Source: Asterella californica
Lineage: Eukaryota; Streptophyta; Marchantiopsida; Marchantiales; Aytoniaceae
Assembly (NCBI GenBank): GCA_036924285.1
Contig: JAYKYS010000009.1
Span: 3,472,001 to 3,536,000 of the forward strand
Length of the DNA: 64,000 nt
Direction: 5' to 3'
How positions within the stretch are numbered: the first letter of the stretch is position 1; each line of letters opens with the position of its first letter. A model generated the notes under the pieces. It made no database searches and was not told the origin of the DNA. It saw only the letters and a program-made list of their open reading frames with translations. This document shows positions 22,848 through 32,750 of the stretch, piece by piece. The position numbers and the translations under genes are program-made.

Positions 22848-23996
22848 ATGACGATGCATCCGCGAGGCTTGGTGTTACCAGCGGCAGAATTGGCTGAGGC
22901 CACTCCTTTCCTCAAGGAGTTGGGTCTCGACTTCTTTCTGTGGGATTGGAACCTCGCAGACCAGGGACTTCTGGAGGAGGTGTGGGCAGCGTTGCCACCT
23001 CGTAACCGTGTACCTGCGAAGGCAGGAGTAGCTCAAGGAAGGTCATCTTCCTGGACTGAAGATTGGTGGCGCATGGCTTTTCACAGGCCAGATTCCGAGA
23101 ACCGAGGATATTGATATGAGAAGAAGATCTTACCTAGGATCGTGAGTTCGTGGCATGTGCCTGGGAGCACCACCTGTCTTTTTGTGGAAGACAGGCATGA
23201 GAGGAACGGTTGGAAGATAGAATCTTACCGGGAGCCGAAGAAGCGACTTCTGGCGAAGTTGTTTCTGCATCTCTTTCCCAAGGGGAAAGCGTAGAAGACA
23301 AGGTACTTAGGAGATCAGGACGTGGAGTTCCTGGAATCAGTGTGGGATGACAGAGTGCCCATCTACTGAGGCGCGTACATCCACAACTATATACAGACGG
23401 AGCTAGCGTACTTGGGTACCCCGGCGGGAGGACACTTGACGCCCTTACTCTGCTACTTGTATGTAGCCATGGAGGATCTTAGGGAAGATCAGCTGGCAGG
23501 GTATGGACCAACGGAGCGACAGGAGGTGAAGGAGGAGACCTCGGAAGACGATGACCGAGCGGCAGCCGCAACGCCCCCTCCCACTCTAATGTCACAGCTG
23601 AGGCCCGGCTCTCACTAGAAGACGCTTCTGGTGAGGGAAGATGAGTCTAGTGGGTCGGAAGACGTCATGCCACCGAGGAAGATGGGTCCCAGAAGTGTAC
23701 CGAGGACACCCATCTCCCTCATTCATTCAGGATCGGAGTCCGACTCGGAAGAAGACCTGCTGAGTATCCGATCAGAGCAGAAGACCGCTTCTGCAACGCC
23801 TGGGAGTCTTCCGAAGACTCCAGAAAACAAGAGAAGAAGGGACGCTCCTGCTGCGACGCGAGGAAGCGCAGTAAAGAGACCCGCTCCTGCCATGAGGGAT
23901 CTTCCACCCCGGAAGATGAGAAGAGTAGCTTCTTCTCGTGCGCAGAAGATGAAGGCCATTGGGTGGAAGAGGCTTCCTTGCCTCTGGACACCGTAG
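22848..23996 (+). pseudogene. Element B protein gene: one frame with four stops, C-terminus deleted
   Basis: From ATG 22848 the same frame runs 1149 nt without any shift but with stops at 23112 (TGA), about 23290 (TAG), about 23367 (TGA) and 23616 (TAG). Copy A has CAG or TGG at the last three places, so each is a single transition. The protein starts MTMHPRGLVLPAAELAE, has SSWTEDWWRMAFHRP, then the block conserved with D (GWKIESYREPKKRLL ... GGHLTPLLCYLYVAME). A linker of S/D/E and K/R follows, ending PPRKMRRVASSR. A 1-nt loss and a large deletion end the frame at 23996. Function is unknown; no enzyme motif was seen. Confidence 0.6.
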
Positions 23997-23999
23997 TAG

Positions 24000-25600
24000 A
24001 ATCGAACATGCTATCTTAAGGGTGGCAGTTTTTCCGTGTAAATTTAGTTAAGACACCATGTGGCAGCATAGGTAGCGTAGCAGGGACAAGGTGGATAGCC
24101 AATTCGGGCAGAGGAACCGCTTGCATGTGAGGTGACAACCTCCTGTCAGCGCCTCTCTCTCCCTGGTGGTCGTCTCCCCTGGTTCTCATGGCAGCGACAT
24201 AAGTAGGATCGTAGAGTAGGAGATAGAGTTCTGCCAGTTCTGTAGAATTCTGTAGCTACTGCACATACACATCGATTCTATGGTGCAGGCAGACGAGACA
24301 CATTAGAGCAGAGACACAGGATAGACAGTTCTTAGCACACTACACCCGTTGTTGGAAACATACGAATAGTCTTGGAATACACAGGAGGGGTCTGCATACT
24401 CGTACCAGCAGTGGTTCGAAGATGTAGATAGAAGTAGTGGACAGTCTAGGAACAGGGAACGGCATCCTCGTGCAGTCTTGTTAGCTAGACTGGTGTGTCG
24501 AGGAGTAAACGCAGGAAGTAGAGGGAGTGAGCTTCCCAATGCCATTGTGACTTCTTCTCGAGGAATAGATTGTGGATTTGAGTGCAGAAACTTTGCTCAT
24601 GTCTTCTAGATGGTGGGTTCCTTGAATTCGCTCCCAATTGTGCATGGAAAGTGTTCTACTTGAGTGGCGGTGACTGTCAGCAGTTGTGGAAGTGTAGCTT
24701 GGCTCGTTCAGTAGAGCACTTGGGATCTACGTACGAATGGTCTTATGGGTAAGGGATCCTAGAAGACAGAGCAGTCAAAGTAGCGAAGTGAAGAAGAAAG
24801 AAGCCTTCTTCTCACAACAAGAGACGACATCCTCGAGTAGAAGACGGTGCAACAGTACTCACGTTTGTTGTCTTCCTCCCCAAACTATTACAAGCAGAGA
24901 TGGCTTGTTAGTCAAGATCCGGACTAGAAGCCTGTCGGAATCTTAATTTACTCTTTTCATCTTGTTTTCTCTTGTTTGGATTTTCTTATCTTCCCCATCT
25001 TCTCCCATCTTCCCCATCTTCTTACCTTCTTCTAGTGAGCTTCCGAGACTTCTATTGAGCTTCCGTGAAGGTGAATGTCGTTGTAGTGCTGTAAGAAGAT
25101 CATTTCCGTAGGCAGAAGCCTGGGAAGGCTACAGGGGGCATACACCTTGTGATTAATCTAACCCGTTGGAATGTGAGTGTGAGAATAAGATGTAACGACC
25201 GTTACTAGTCGACTTCTGTGAAGCAGGACAGCCTTCTGGAGGTGTGAGAAGACGAGCTGAACCCCTAGAAGACGAGAATCGCTTCGGGAAGACGGTATCG
25301 AGAAGACCGGAAGAAGCAACCTGGAAGCAGGAAGATCGTCTTCTCGAGCTTCTCTGTGGATAATTGTGTGATATTTTAGTTGGTAGTTGTTTGTTTAGTT
25401 CCAGAGCACCATGTGGCGTGTCTGGAAGACGTGTGGTTTTGTGTGGTTTTGTGAGAAGACGGGATTTTTAGACAAAACCCGTGTGTTTGTGTGTTTGAAC
25501 AGATCCTAGAACTTAGAGCAGCGATTACTTACGTAAATCCTCTGTGGGAACGATATCTTGTATACTAAATGGGCAAAAGGAGTAATCCTGCGTCACTACA
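24000..25600. other. Non-coding tail of element B
   Basis: Collinear with 5060-3518 of A. Holds a dyad cluster at about 25230-25350, then the CACTACA end. At 25188 TGTAACGACC resembles a gypsy LTR start, and the segment to 25600 would be a 413-bp LTR-sized unit, but no matching unit occurs at the other end of the element. Confidence 0.5.
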
Positions 25601-25605
25601 TCACG

Positions 25606-27800
25606 TCTCTATAAAGGCTCTTCTAGGTCTCTTCTTTCCTCAAAGATTTTAGCCTCGTGACCAAAAGAATATCCTCAACATGATCAGTTTAACTGTGTAT
25701 CTATTGATGAAAGTACTATTCGGAATTTTGTCAATCATCTCCATACCATCATTTTTACACCAACTTATTTAGGTCTCATGAAAAATACTTTCCTTCTAGA
25801 AAAGCTATGGCATTTCTTAGAAAATTGAGCATTCTCTTACAATCCCGCCGCTCACATCAAACTCCATACTCCTTGTTGGTATTTTCATAGTGAAATTGAC
25901 GTTTCGGTTTCATAAACACATCCGGTGTTGTTCAAAAATCTGAAGGTCAAACAGTTTACTGAAACCCAGAAACTGAAAATATCTTACTGATATTGAAACC
26001 AAACAAACTTCCTCAGAAGTTCTGAAGTGTCCGGATGCTAAAGACTTTGAACCCGATGAATGTTGAAAACATGTTATCTTTCTTAAATTAACAAAGAACT
26101 TTGGCATTCAGATTATTATAATAATGCAATCGAGTATTTCACTCGAGTTCAAGAATGATTCTATATGTTTAGGACGTCAAAGTAGTATATTTATTACAAC
26201 TTGTACAAAGCATTATATATGTATAGGATGTTGAAATAATATTTATTCTTTTGACTTCTATAGAGCAATAAAATTATATTCACGCTAATGATATTGACGT
26301 GAATTATGTGTTCTGATTTTATTTATTTTTTGAACTCATGATTGAAAATTTTCTTATGCAACTCTAGTGACTATCAAAAAAGATGATATCATTCTGCTAG
26401 AGTCACACATTGATTCATAATCTTTATGTTTTTCTTTGTTTTACAAAGTCCCAAGTCTAGCTTGTCTGATAGATTGCGTTGAGCCTCAATTGTTCTGTTT
26501 GAGAAATGAATAACCGAATAGTTTGAAATATTAAAATTATTGGTCCGTTATTATTATATAGCAATCGATCATTTTCTCCTTCAGGAGAATGTGTTTTTTG
26601 TGTTTGGTTTATTTATCCAGTTTGATATTTAGTGTAACTTTGTTCAGTCAAAATGAACAGAATGAGTGTAATCTGAAGATAATTTATCAACTCGTGAAAC
26701 AGTACGACTTGGAGAGGGGTGATCATTATTCCTCCGGCATCAAAGTTGGTTCTCGTTTGATGAATTCATTTTTATTCAGCATGCAAAAAGATATCCTTGT
26801 CTTCGGGAAGATCATCAACCATATGTGGTTTATGAATTTCTAGACGATCTTTAATTCATTGTGCCTGCACATTTTGAGATCTTTTTATCTCTGAGGACTT
26901 ATTTAGAACATATTGAAGGATATCACAGCACAAGAGTCCCTCTTTCTACGAAGAGAGTTTATATTTTTCATGATTTCACTTGGTATCAATATTCAAGAAC
27001 TTTCGGTCGTCAAATTGTGTTTATCGATCGTGGATCTTACTCATTACCTTCAGGTACGATCTTAGAGTGGTTGGGGGTAGTTTAAACCACCCGTGGTGGT
27101 ACTTAGCTGATGGGGGTCCCACTAGCCTCTTTTCCCAAAAAATTCCTTCGCATTCTGGAAGTACGGGGGCCCCGTGATAATTGCGCAACGTTACAGTATT
27201 CTCATTGGTTACTAGTAGAGGACAAGAAAGGTACCAAACGAAAGCTCTTGGAAAGAGCTACCAAATGAGCCTAAGTGCGATGACAATGAACCACGCATGG
27301 TCCAGAAATGATGTCCTGAAAAATGACTGGTTGTCACCGAATATACTATTTTTGAAATTCGAATTGTGCCTCTATTTCATACGTCGCGCTATACAGCGTG
27401 TAACAAATCTGGATACAGTAGCATATCGTCTGAAACTTCTTTCTTGCATCCAGCCTGAAAATGAATGTGAAAAACGACCGGTACATAATTCCGGCGAAAG
27501 TACAGTACTGAGTGGAACAGGAAGGTCTCTTTGTGGTCCGGATGCATAGCAAACCTCTCATATTTTCTTTGTATTTCTCTGCTGTTCTCATTCGCTTCTC
27601 ATTCCTCTCTCTCCTTAGAGCATCACCACTCATTCTTGTATTTTTGTAAGCTTTGTAGTTTTTGTCCTTAGTGAACTAGTGATGTCTCCTAAGTTCTTTT
27701 GAGCTCAGCAGCGCTTTGAAGTATTTTCTTTTTTCTTTGTTTATGAGTTTCAAAGAGCTTGGTTTAGTATTTACATCTGGCCTCTAGACAAATAGGAGTT
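25606..27800. other. Spacer without recognised genes
   Basis: AT-rich to about 26580. From 26860 to 27060 several short frames give protein-like fragments (for example HIEGYHSTRVPLSTKRVYIF and FGRQIVFIDRG) that may be an exon relict, but I recognise no family. A partly self-complementary stretch GTTTAAACCACCC..GGTGGT occurs at about 27072-27095. Nothing else supported. Confidence 0.4.
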
Positions 27801-28165
27801 TTTTGTTGGGTTCAATGCCACCGAGAACTCTTCCTAGACGTCCCGGCGATCGGCATGGTCCTAGAGGATGTCTGGAGGTCCCAAGAGAAAAAGTACGGAT
27901 TCCAGAGTCGTTGATACCTAGATATGTCCAGTTGATGCGATTGTTGGGACCAGGTGCAAGGCACACCGCTGTTCTTCAGTTTCTCTTTGAGACGGCTCGT
28001 ACGCGTATTGACAATATGGTGCAAGAGGCTGAATCGAGACACGCAGAACCAGATGTAATGCCAGAGGAGGGTGATTTGGAGGGAGTTGTTGCAGTCGAAG
28101 ACTATGAGGAGTTTGATGTTGATCTCGATGTTCTTCATGCTCTTGGCATCGATGATTATCCTCAG

Positions 28166-28263
28166 GTAGGATTTATACTTGTGGATAGGTGTTTTGCATG
28201 TTATGTGAGCATTTTATTGATGTGTATTATTATTGCTGAATGATGTATGTATCTTTTGTATAG
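28166..28263 (+). other. Intron 1 of the transposase gene
   Basis: CAG|GTAGGA...TTGTATAG|GTGACA. Removing it joins DDYPQ to VTPSTS in frame. Confidence 0.7.
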
Positions 28264-28861
28264 GTGACACCTAGTACAAGTTTGAAGACATACACTATAA
28301 TTCTAGACTCGCAGATCTTTGTCAATCCAGTACCGGACTTTCATTTATCAGAGACGGAGAGAGCACCAGACGCCCAACCCTCCAGTGCTCCAGTGGTGCA
28401 TGATCCACTTTACGGAATTATAGCTTTGAGTAGGCTTAGGGAGTTCTTCCAGGACTTTAAAGTTAAGTGTCCGCACTATGGATGTGAGGAGTGTTTCTTA
28501 CCTCCTTCAATCAAGAGCATCCATCAAACGTGGGCGGTCACATTTAGATGTTCTTGTCATCACGTGTATGGATGAAGATCGACGGAGATGGAAATGTACT
28601 ATGACATCCCCGATGTTACTCATCGTCTTTATCATGCTGCTTTGTGTGCGGGTTTGGCATTCACGAGCTTAGATAGTGTTTATAGAGAGGTAGGATTAGC
28701 TCCAATTTCTAGAAATCATTTCTTTGATTTTCAACGTGGGAAGAATCGTCAAGTTGGATGGATTCAAGCGACCAAAGAGCAATGGGCAATAAAAAAAGCA
28801 GAGGTGCAATCTGAAGTGCAAGCAAAACACTTCCCGAATTTGAACGAGATCACTATTGATG

Positions 28862-28967
28862 GTATGTGTTATACTCACTAGTCAATACTTCTCTAGTCAT
28901 TCAATTACATCCAATTTATGATATCTTCATCCATTTTGCATGCTAAAGTTTGTTGGAGCTTATGTAG
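28862..28967 (+). other. Intron 2 of the transposase gene
   Basis: GATG|GTATGT...TTATGTAG|GAAAC. Splicing creates ITIDGNFVVYVDL in frame and joins the region before the first catalytic Asp. Confidence 0.75.
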
Positions 28968-29765
28968 GAAACTTTGTGGTATATGTGGATCTTCGATATG
29001 ACTCCACTCGGAATGGTTACAATGGCACATGTGCTTTCATTGATGGGCATGATGGTCGCGTGATTGAGTTGGTGAACATGACTCGGGTTGAGACGGGAAA
29101 CAATGCATGGTTGATTGAAGACCGTGCATTTGAGGAAGGGATTCAACGTTTGTTCCGTCGAGGAATTGTGCCTGATGAAGTGGTGCATGATGATAAATCG
29201 TCGATGGATGTCATATTGCTTCGTCATGGAATTGTTAGTCAGAAGGACTTGTGGCACAAGTACAAGAATGTGATCAAGAAGTTTTTGGCCGAGGTGCAGA
29301 ACAAAAAGTGAGCGCCAAGATCAGTTGAAGAGGCTAAGGTGGTTGATGATTTGGAGCTTCTCACAAAGAGAGATTTGGTGGGATGGCTTCGAGGTCAAGG
29401 AGCACTATTTACGGGAAACAAACCTGCACTTGTTCAACGAGTGGCAAATATGCGTGATTTAGAGCGTGGAGACGCTACTCTGTCTAGACGATATATGTAC
29501 CCAGAGCTTCAAGCACATGGAATTGCTGACAAACTCAAAGGGTGGATATACACTTGTTGTCAACTCAATGCTAGGAGGACCATGGGACCGGATGGACGTT
29601 AGTCTCAAGCGGAGGACAATACTGACATCTTGGTCTTAGACATTCGTAATGCTGCCGACCATTGGGCAGGTGATCATACAAGATGCGTTGATCTTCCTAG
29701 AGATAGACCGTGTTGCACAGTACCAGACCTCAACAGACCAGCATCCGATCAATATTATCAACGAG

Positions 29766-29865
29766 GTAAGTGAATTTTTCTGTGAAAATTAAAAAATTTA
29801 ACTATATTTTAAAATATTATCTTATAAAATATTCATGTATACATGTGTATCTTCTACCCATCGAG
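29766..29865 (+). other. Intron 3 of the transposase gene
   Basis: CGAG|GTAAGT...CATCGAG|CTATGG. A consensus plant donor and an AT-rich body. Splicing gives YYQRAMVDFL in frame and joins the SAP-containing part to the last domain. Confidence 0.75.
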
Positions 29866-30981
29866 CTATGGTGGACTTCTTGACCAAAGTCATTACGTCG
29901 ACAAAGATGCATTTCTACACAAGGACTCGAGAGAATTACTTGTCGGAGACTTTCAACTCCGTCATCAACAAGTTTGCGACCAAGAGAACTCATTATGCAA
30001 AAAGTCGTGAAGCTCGACTTGCCGCTTGTGCAATGGATTGGAATGAGAACATTGTCCGGGAGCCTATCAAGATCTATTCACGTCGACCACAACATACGAC
30101 AGTTCGTCATAGAACAAGGACGAGAAGAGAGTTACCGGACAGAACGACGACATGGAAAACTACAATTCGAGAAGCTTTATTTGGCGAACGAACCTCCACA
30201 TGACACAACAGAGCTCTTTTTGCTTACATAACCCTCCAGAATCAAGTAACCCTCTAGGATCACCAAGAGACTAGGTCGAGTATGATAGAGAAAGTTCATG
30301 CATGCCAGTGATGCATGTTTTCAGACCTGGATGTGTTATAGCCAAAGTCCAAACGTTGGAAAAATTACGTTTACTTTACTTTCACAAAATTTTTGATGCA
30401 AATGTTATTGCTTGAGGTCAAGGTCATATATTTGACAAGCCCTAAGCAAAACCTCATATTTTGAAGCAAAACCTCATATTTCGAAGACTACTTGAAGCTC
30501 ATTTGAAATATTTAAAGTCCAATTGCCAGCGTATGGAAAGAACGGAATGGTGACTCTCCAGAGTCCATACTACGAGTAGTTGTTGAGTGATTTACGTGGT
30601 ACAAGGTGGAGTGGGAATAGAATCAAGAGTATGCATACATGGTAACGAGCTAAATATTTACATCCAAATTGCAGTTTTGGCTAGAAGTAATAATATCTGT
30701 TTCTCTTTGCTGTGGCTGGCAATCCGCTTCTTCCAGCTATAGCCGTAGTAGTGAGGCTTTAGGGAGCAAGACCTGCCGAGACCAGAGTTCTCCCGGTCAT
30801 CCAAAACCTTGACATCAACTCGAAGTCTTACATGTGAGGGTTGCCCTGCTATATATGTGTAAGTTCTACCTTGTTTGCTGCTCGTTCAACTATGCGAACC
30901 TTGTGTGCAGCCGAGAACCCATCCACCATCTAAGTGGAAAGAAAGTTGTTTCTTCAGAAAAGGTTCTACTGGTTATCTCAG

Positions 30982-31003
30982 TCCTGTAGAAATTTCTACA
31001 GGA
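30982..31003. repeat. Perfect 22-bp palindrome
   Basis: TCCTGTAGAA followed by its reverse complement around AT. Flanked by CTGGTTATCTCAG and an AT-rich run; no TIR partner was recognised. Confidence 0.75.
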
Positions 31004-31109
31004 TAATATATAGTGATACAGTGAACAGTGCTAACATATTCTATACTAAAGCATTATTGTAAACAGTGTGAGCGAACAGTAAACAGATCCGGTTCAGTAA
31101 ACAAAAATC

Positions 31110-31215
31110 TGCAAAAAAAATTCATAAATTGAGGACCCAGGAGTTGAACCTGGTAAATGCCCCGATGGCAATCCTCACCGCAGGGGAACCCCCCTGGACC
31201 CCGAAGGGATGCAGA
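31110..31215 (-). repeat. tRNA-like, possibly SINE-derived fragment
   Basis: Minus-strand sequence contains CCAGGTTCAACTCCTGG, a T-arm with a good pol III box B, followed by GTCCTCA and an oligo-T/A-rich run. A TGAGGAT 40 nt upstream could pair with the 3' acceptor arm, but there is no room for the D and anticodon arms. It is therefore called a SINE-like relict rather than a tRNA gene. Confidence 0.3.
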
Positions 31216-31338
31216 ATGCAAATGCTAAACAAACACAATCATAAAAGATGCAAGACTGAACAAACAAATGAGAGCAAAAACGATGAAAACATAAACTATT
31301 CACTCCTTGTAACCAACAAAAATATCACCCGGATTACT

Positions 31339-31698
31339 TCAAGTTTTCTTCACAGCGAGTTCAAGCACCTCCGGAAGCTTGGTTCGATCACTGAAACCCA
31401 AAACGAGAGTACATGCACGGTATAGTTGGAATCGCTGTCGAGATGGCACAGTTTCTGAGTAAGAAAGAACTGCACCGCCTAATAGCGAATGTTCTTTAGG
31501 CTCATAGAACATATCTATGAATTCTTCCATGTGTGAAACAATCATGCACGCTTCAGCAAAAACTGGAAATCGCTCTTTTAACTCATTGTGTCCAACTAAC
31601 ATCGGATCGGACAATGTTCCTCTCCAAACTTTCCACATACCATCCATATTGTCAACCCCCTCCCAGATGTGTCGTATACCTCGTGAATTGTCCTCCAT
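31339..31698 (-). CDS. Unidentified ORF, 119 codons
   Basis: ATG at 31698. Protein-like sequence (WEGVDNMDGMWKVWRG near the start, RQRFQLYRACTLVLGFSDRTKLPEVLEL near the end). No family recognised and no extension by obvious splice sites. It may be an exon or an element relict. Confidence 0.25.
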   Translation of the reverse strand: MEDNSRGIRHIWEGVDNMDGMWKVWRGTLSDPMLVGHNELKERFPVFAEACMIVSHMEEFIDMFYEPKEHSLLGGAVLSYSETVPSRQRFQLYRACTLVLGFSDRTKLPEVLELAVKKT

Positions 31699-32750
31699 GT
31701 AGAACCGAACTCAAGAACTGACTACTGACGGCGATGGTTGAGAGAACGAGAGAAGGAAAATAAAAAAGACAGTCTTCAAAACAGAGCGATGGCTGAGCGA
31801 ACGAGAGAAGGAAAGTAAAAAAGAGAGTAAGGAAAGAGAGAAGCACGAGAAAGAAAGAGCAGGGATAATGATAAGGAGTAAACATGGAATACCTCGACAC
31901 TCACTCGCGAAAACCACAGACCAGCTCTGTAGTGTAACAGCAACCGACAAAGTCCACACCAAAGCAAAGTAGAGCCGCGCCAAGCCGAGCTGTGATGTGC
32001 TATGCTGATTGCGCGTAATAAAGTTTAAGCTACCTCGTCCTTGTAAACTCGAGGAAATGGACGTGACGTTTAGAAAGACAGTAGGCTGACACTCGATAAA
32101 CAAGCCAAGGAAAAGCCAAAGAATAATACGGACCGAGCAAGAACTAGAGGCGAGCGAGGTAATCAAGTTAGACGAGATCAAGCGAAGAGCGCATGATTGT
32201 GTGTGCCACACAGTTCTCAAGAGATATCCACGTCCACTGTCTGCAAAGAGAAGACCAAGTGAGGACAAAAAGTGAACGATGCAATGAAGTCGCCCTGCAG
32301 AGACTGTGTCATCCTGCAGCAGATTGCAGCGAGAAGACAAGACGAGGACAAAAAGTACATGAAGAAATGATATCGTCCTGCAGTAGATCACAGCGAGAAG
32401 ACCAAAGTACACTAAAAATTGAAGTCCGCCTGCACACACTGTTCGTTCGTTCTGCAGCACAGCCGACCCCACCAAGTACTCAATGCTATGCCCCAGCCGA
32501 CCCCACCAAGAAGAGAAGACACAGCAGCCTCACCAAGAACGCTGCCAAGAGTGTACGCAGTGCCCAAACCCTAAGAAGTGCTCGGAAGTTTTCGTTGCGC
32601 AGAACGTGAGTCGTACAGGTTGCGCGCTGTAATGATAGAAGAAGTGGTGCGTGCGGCGGGAGCCGCCTTATATACCCCGACTGGTGGTTTAAGTGGCCTA
32701 AAATGTATCAATGCAATGGAGGCCAATTGAAGCGGGGCTATGCGTTAGTG

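Larger units (their letters stand above)
20827..25600 (+). mobile_element. Element 'B': complete TGTGGTG...CACTACA element with 5-bp target duplication
   Basis: TCACG at 20822-20826 and again at 25601-25605 directly flanks the copy, and the ends TGTGGTG and CACTACA are imperfect inverted repeats (TGTRGTG). A perfect 5-bp duplication with TG...CA ends is typical of retroviral-type integration. Yet the first and last several hundred bases are not homologous to each other, so no LTR pair exists, and no RT, RNase H or integrase is seen. Order: Z (20827-21235), Y (to 21770), V (21960-22640), coding region (22848-23996), non-coding tail. It could be a very long solo LTR, or a non-autonomous element of another class. 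Compared with A it has lost about 1.2 kb of coiled coil near 23990. Confidence 0.75.
27815..30203 (+). pseudogene. DDE-type transposase with SAP domain, four exons, three in-frame stops
   Basis: Exons 27815-28165, 28264-28861, 28968-29765 and 29866-30203 joined over GT-AG introns of 98, 106 and 100 nt give 2085 nt, exactly 695 codons. Features: zinc-ribbon-like Cys pattern (about residues 186-217, CPHYGCEEC then CSC), DDE-like core with VDLRYDS (Asp 324) and VVHDD (Asp 391), a DLWHKYKN motif near 412, a SAP-like DNA-binding helix pair at about 445-478 (LTKRDLVGWLRGQG), and a late Glu in YLSETFNSVINKF (about 609). The architecture matches eukaryotic cut-and-paste transposases that share a D-x-R-x-D-S motif; a Kolobok-like group is one guess. 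Stops at 28573, 29309 and 29600 silence it. No terminal repeats were found. Confidence 0.7.
30204..32750. other. Spacer with small palindromes and repeat fragments
   Basis: Contains a 22-bp palindrome at 30982-31003, repeated ACAGT(A/G) words at about 31015-31100, a tRNA-like repeat fragment at 31110-31215 and one unknown minus-strand ORF at 31339-31698. From 32230 to 32420 there are repeated GCGAGAAGAC...GAGGACAAAAAGT phrases. No confident gene. Confidence 0.4.

Noticed and set aside
3760..25350. High density of GAAGAC as a cloning (type IIS site) artefact
   Set aside because: The motif is present in four diverged copies with many point variants and in coding DNA, which artefacts would not give.
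20827..25600. CACTA (En/Spm) identity because of the CACTACA end
   Set aside because: CACTA elements start with CACTA reading inward and make 3-bp duplications; here the motif faces outward and the duplication is 5 bp. The subterminal array similarity is kept only as a finding.
31110..31215. A tRNA gene on the minus strand
   Set aside because: Only the T arm and a possible acceptor stem are present; there is no space for D and anticodon arms.
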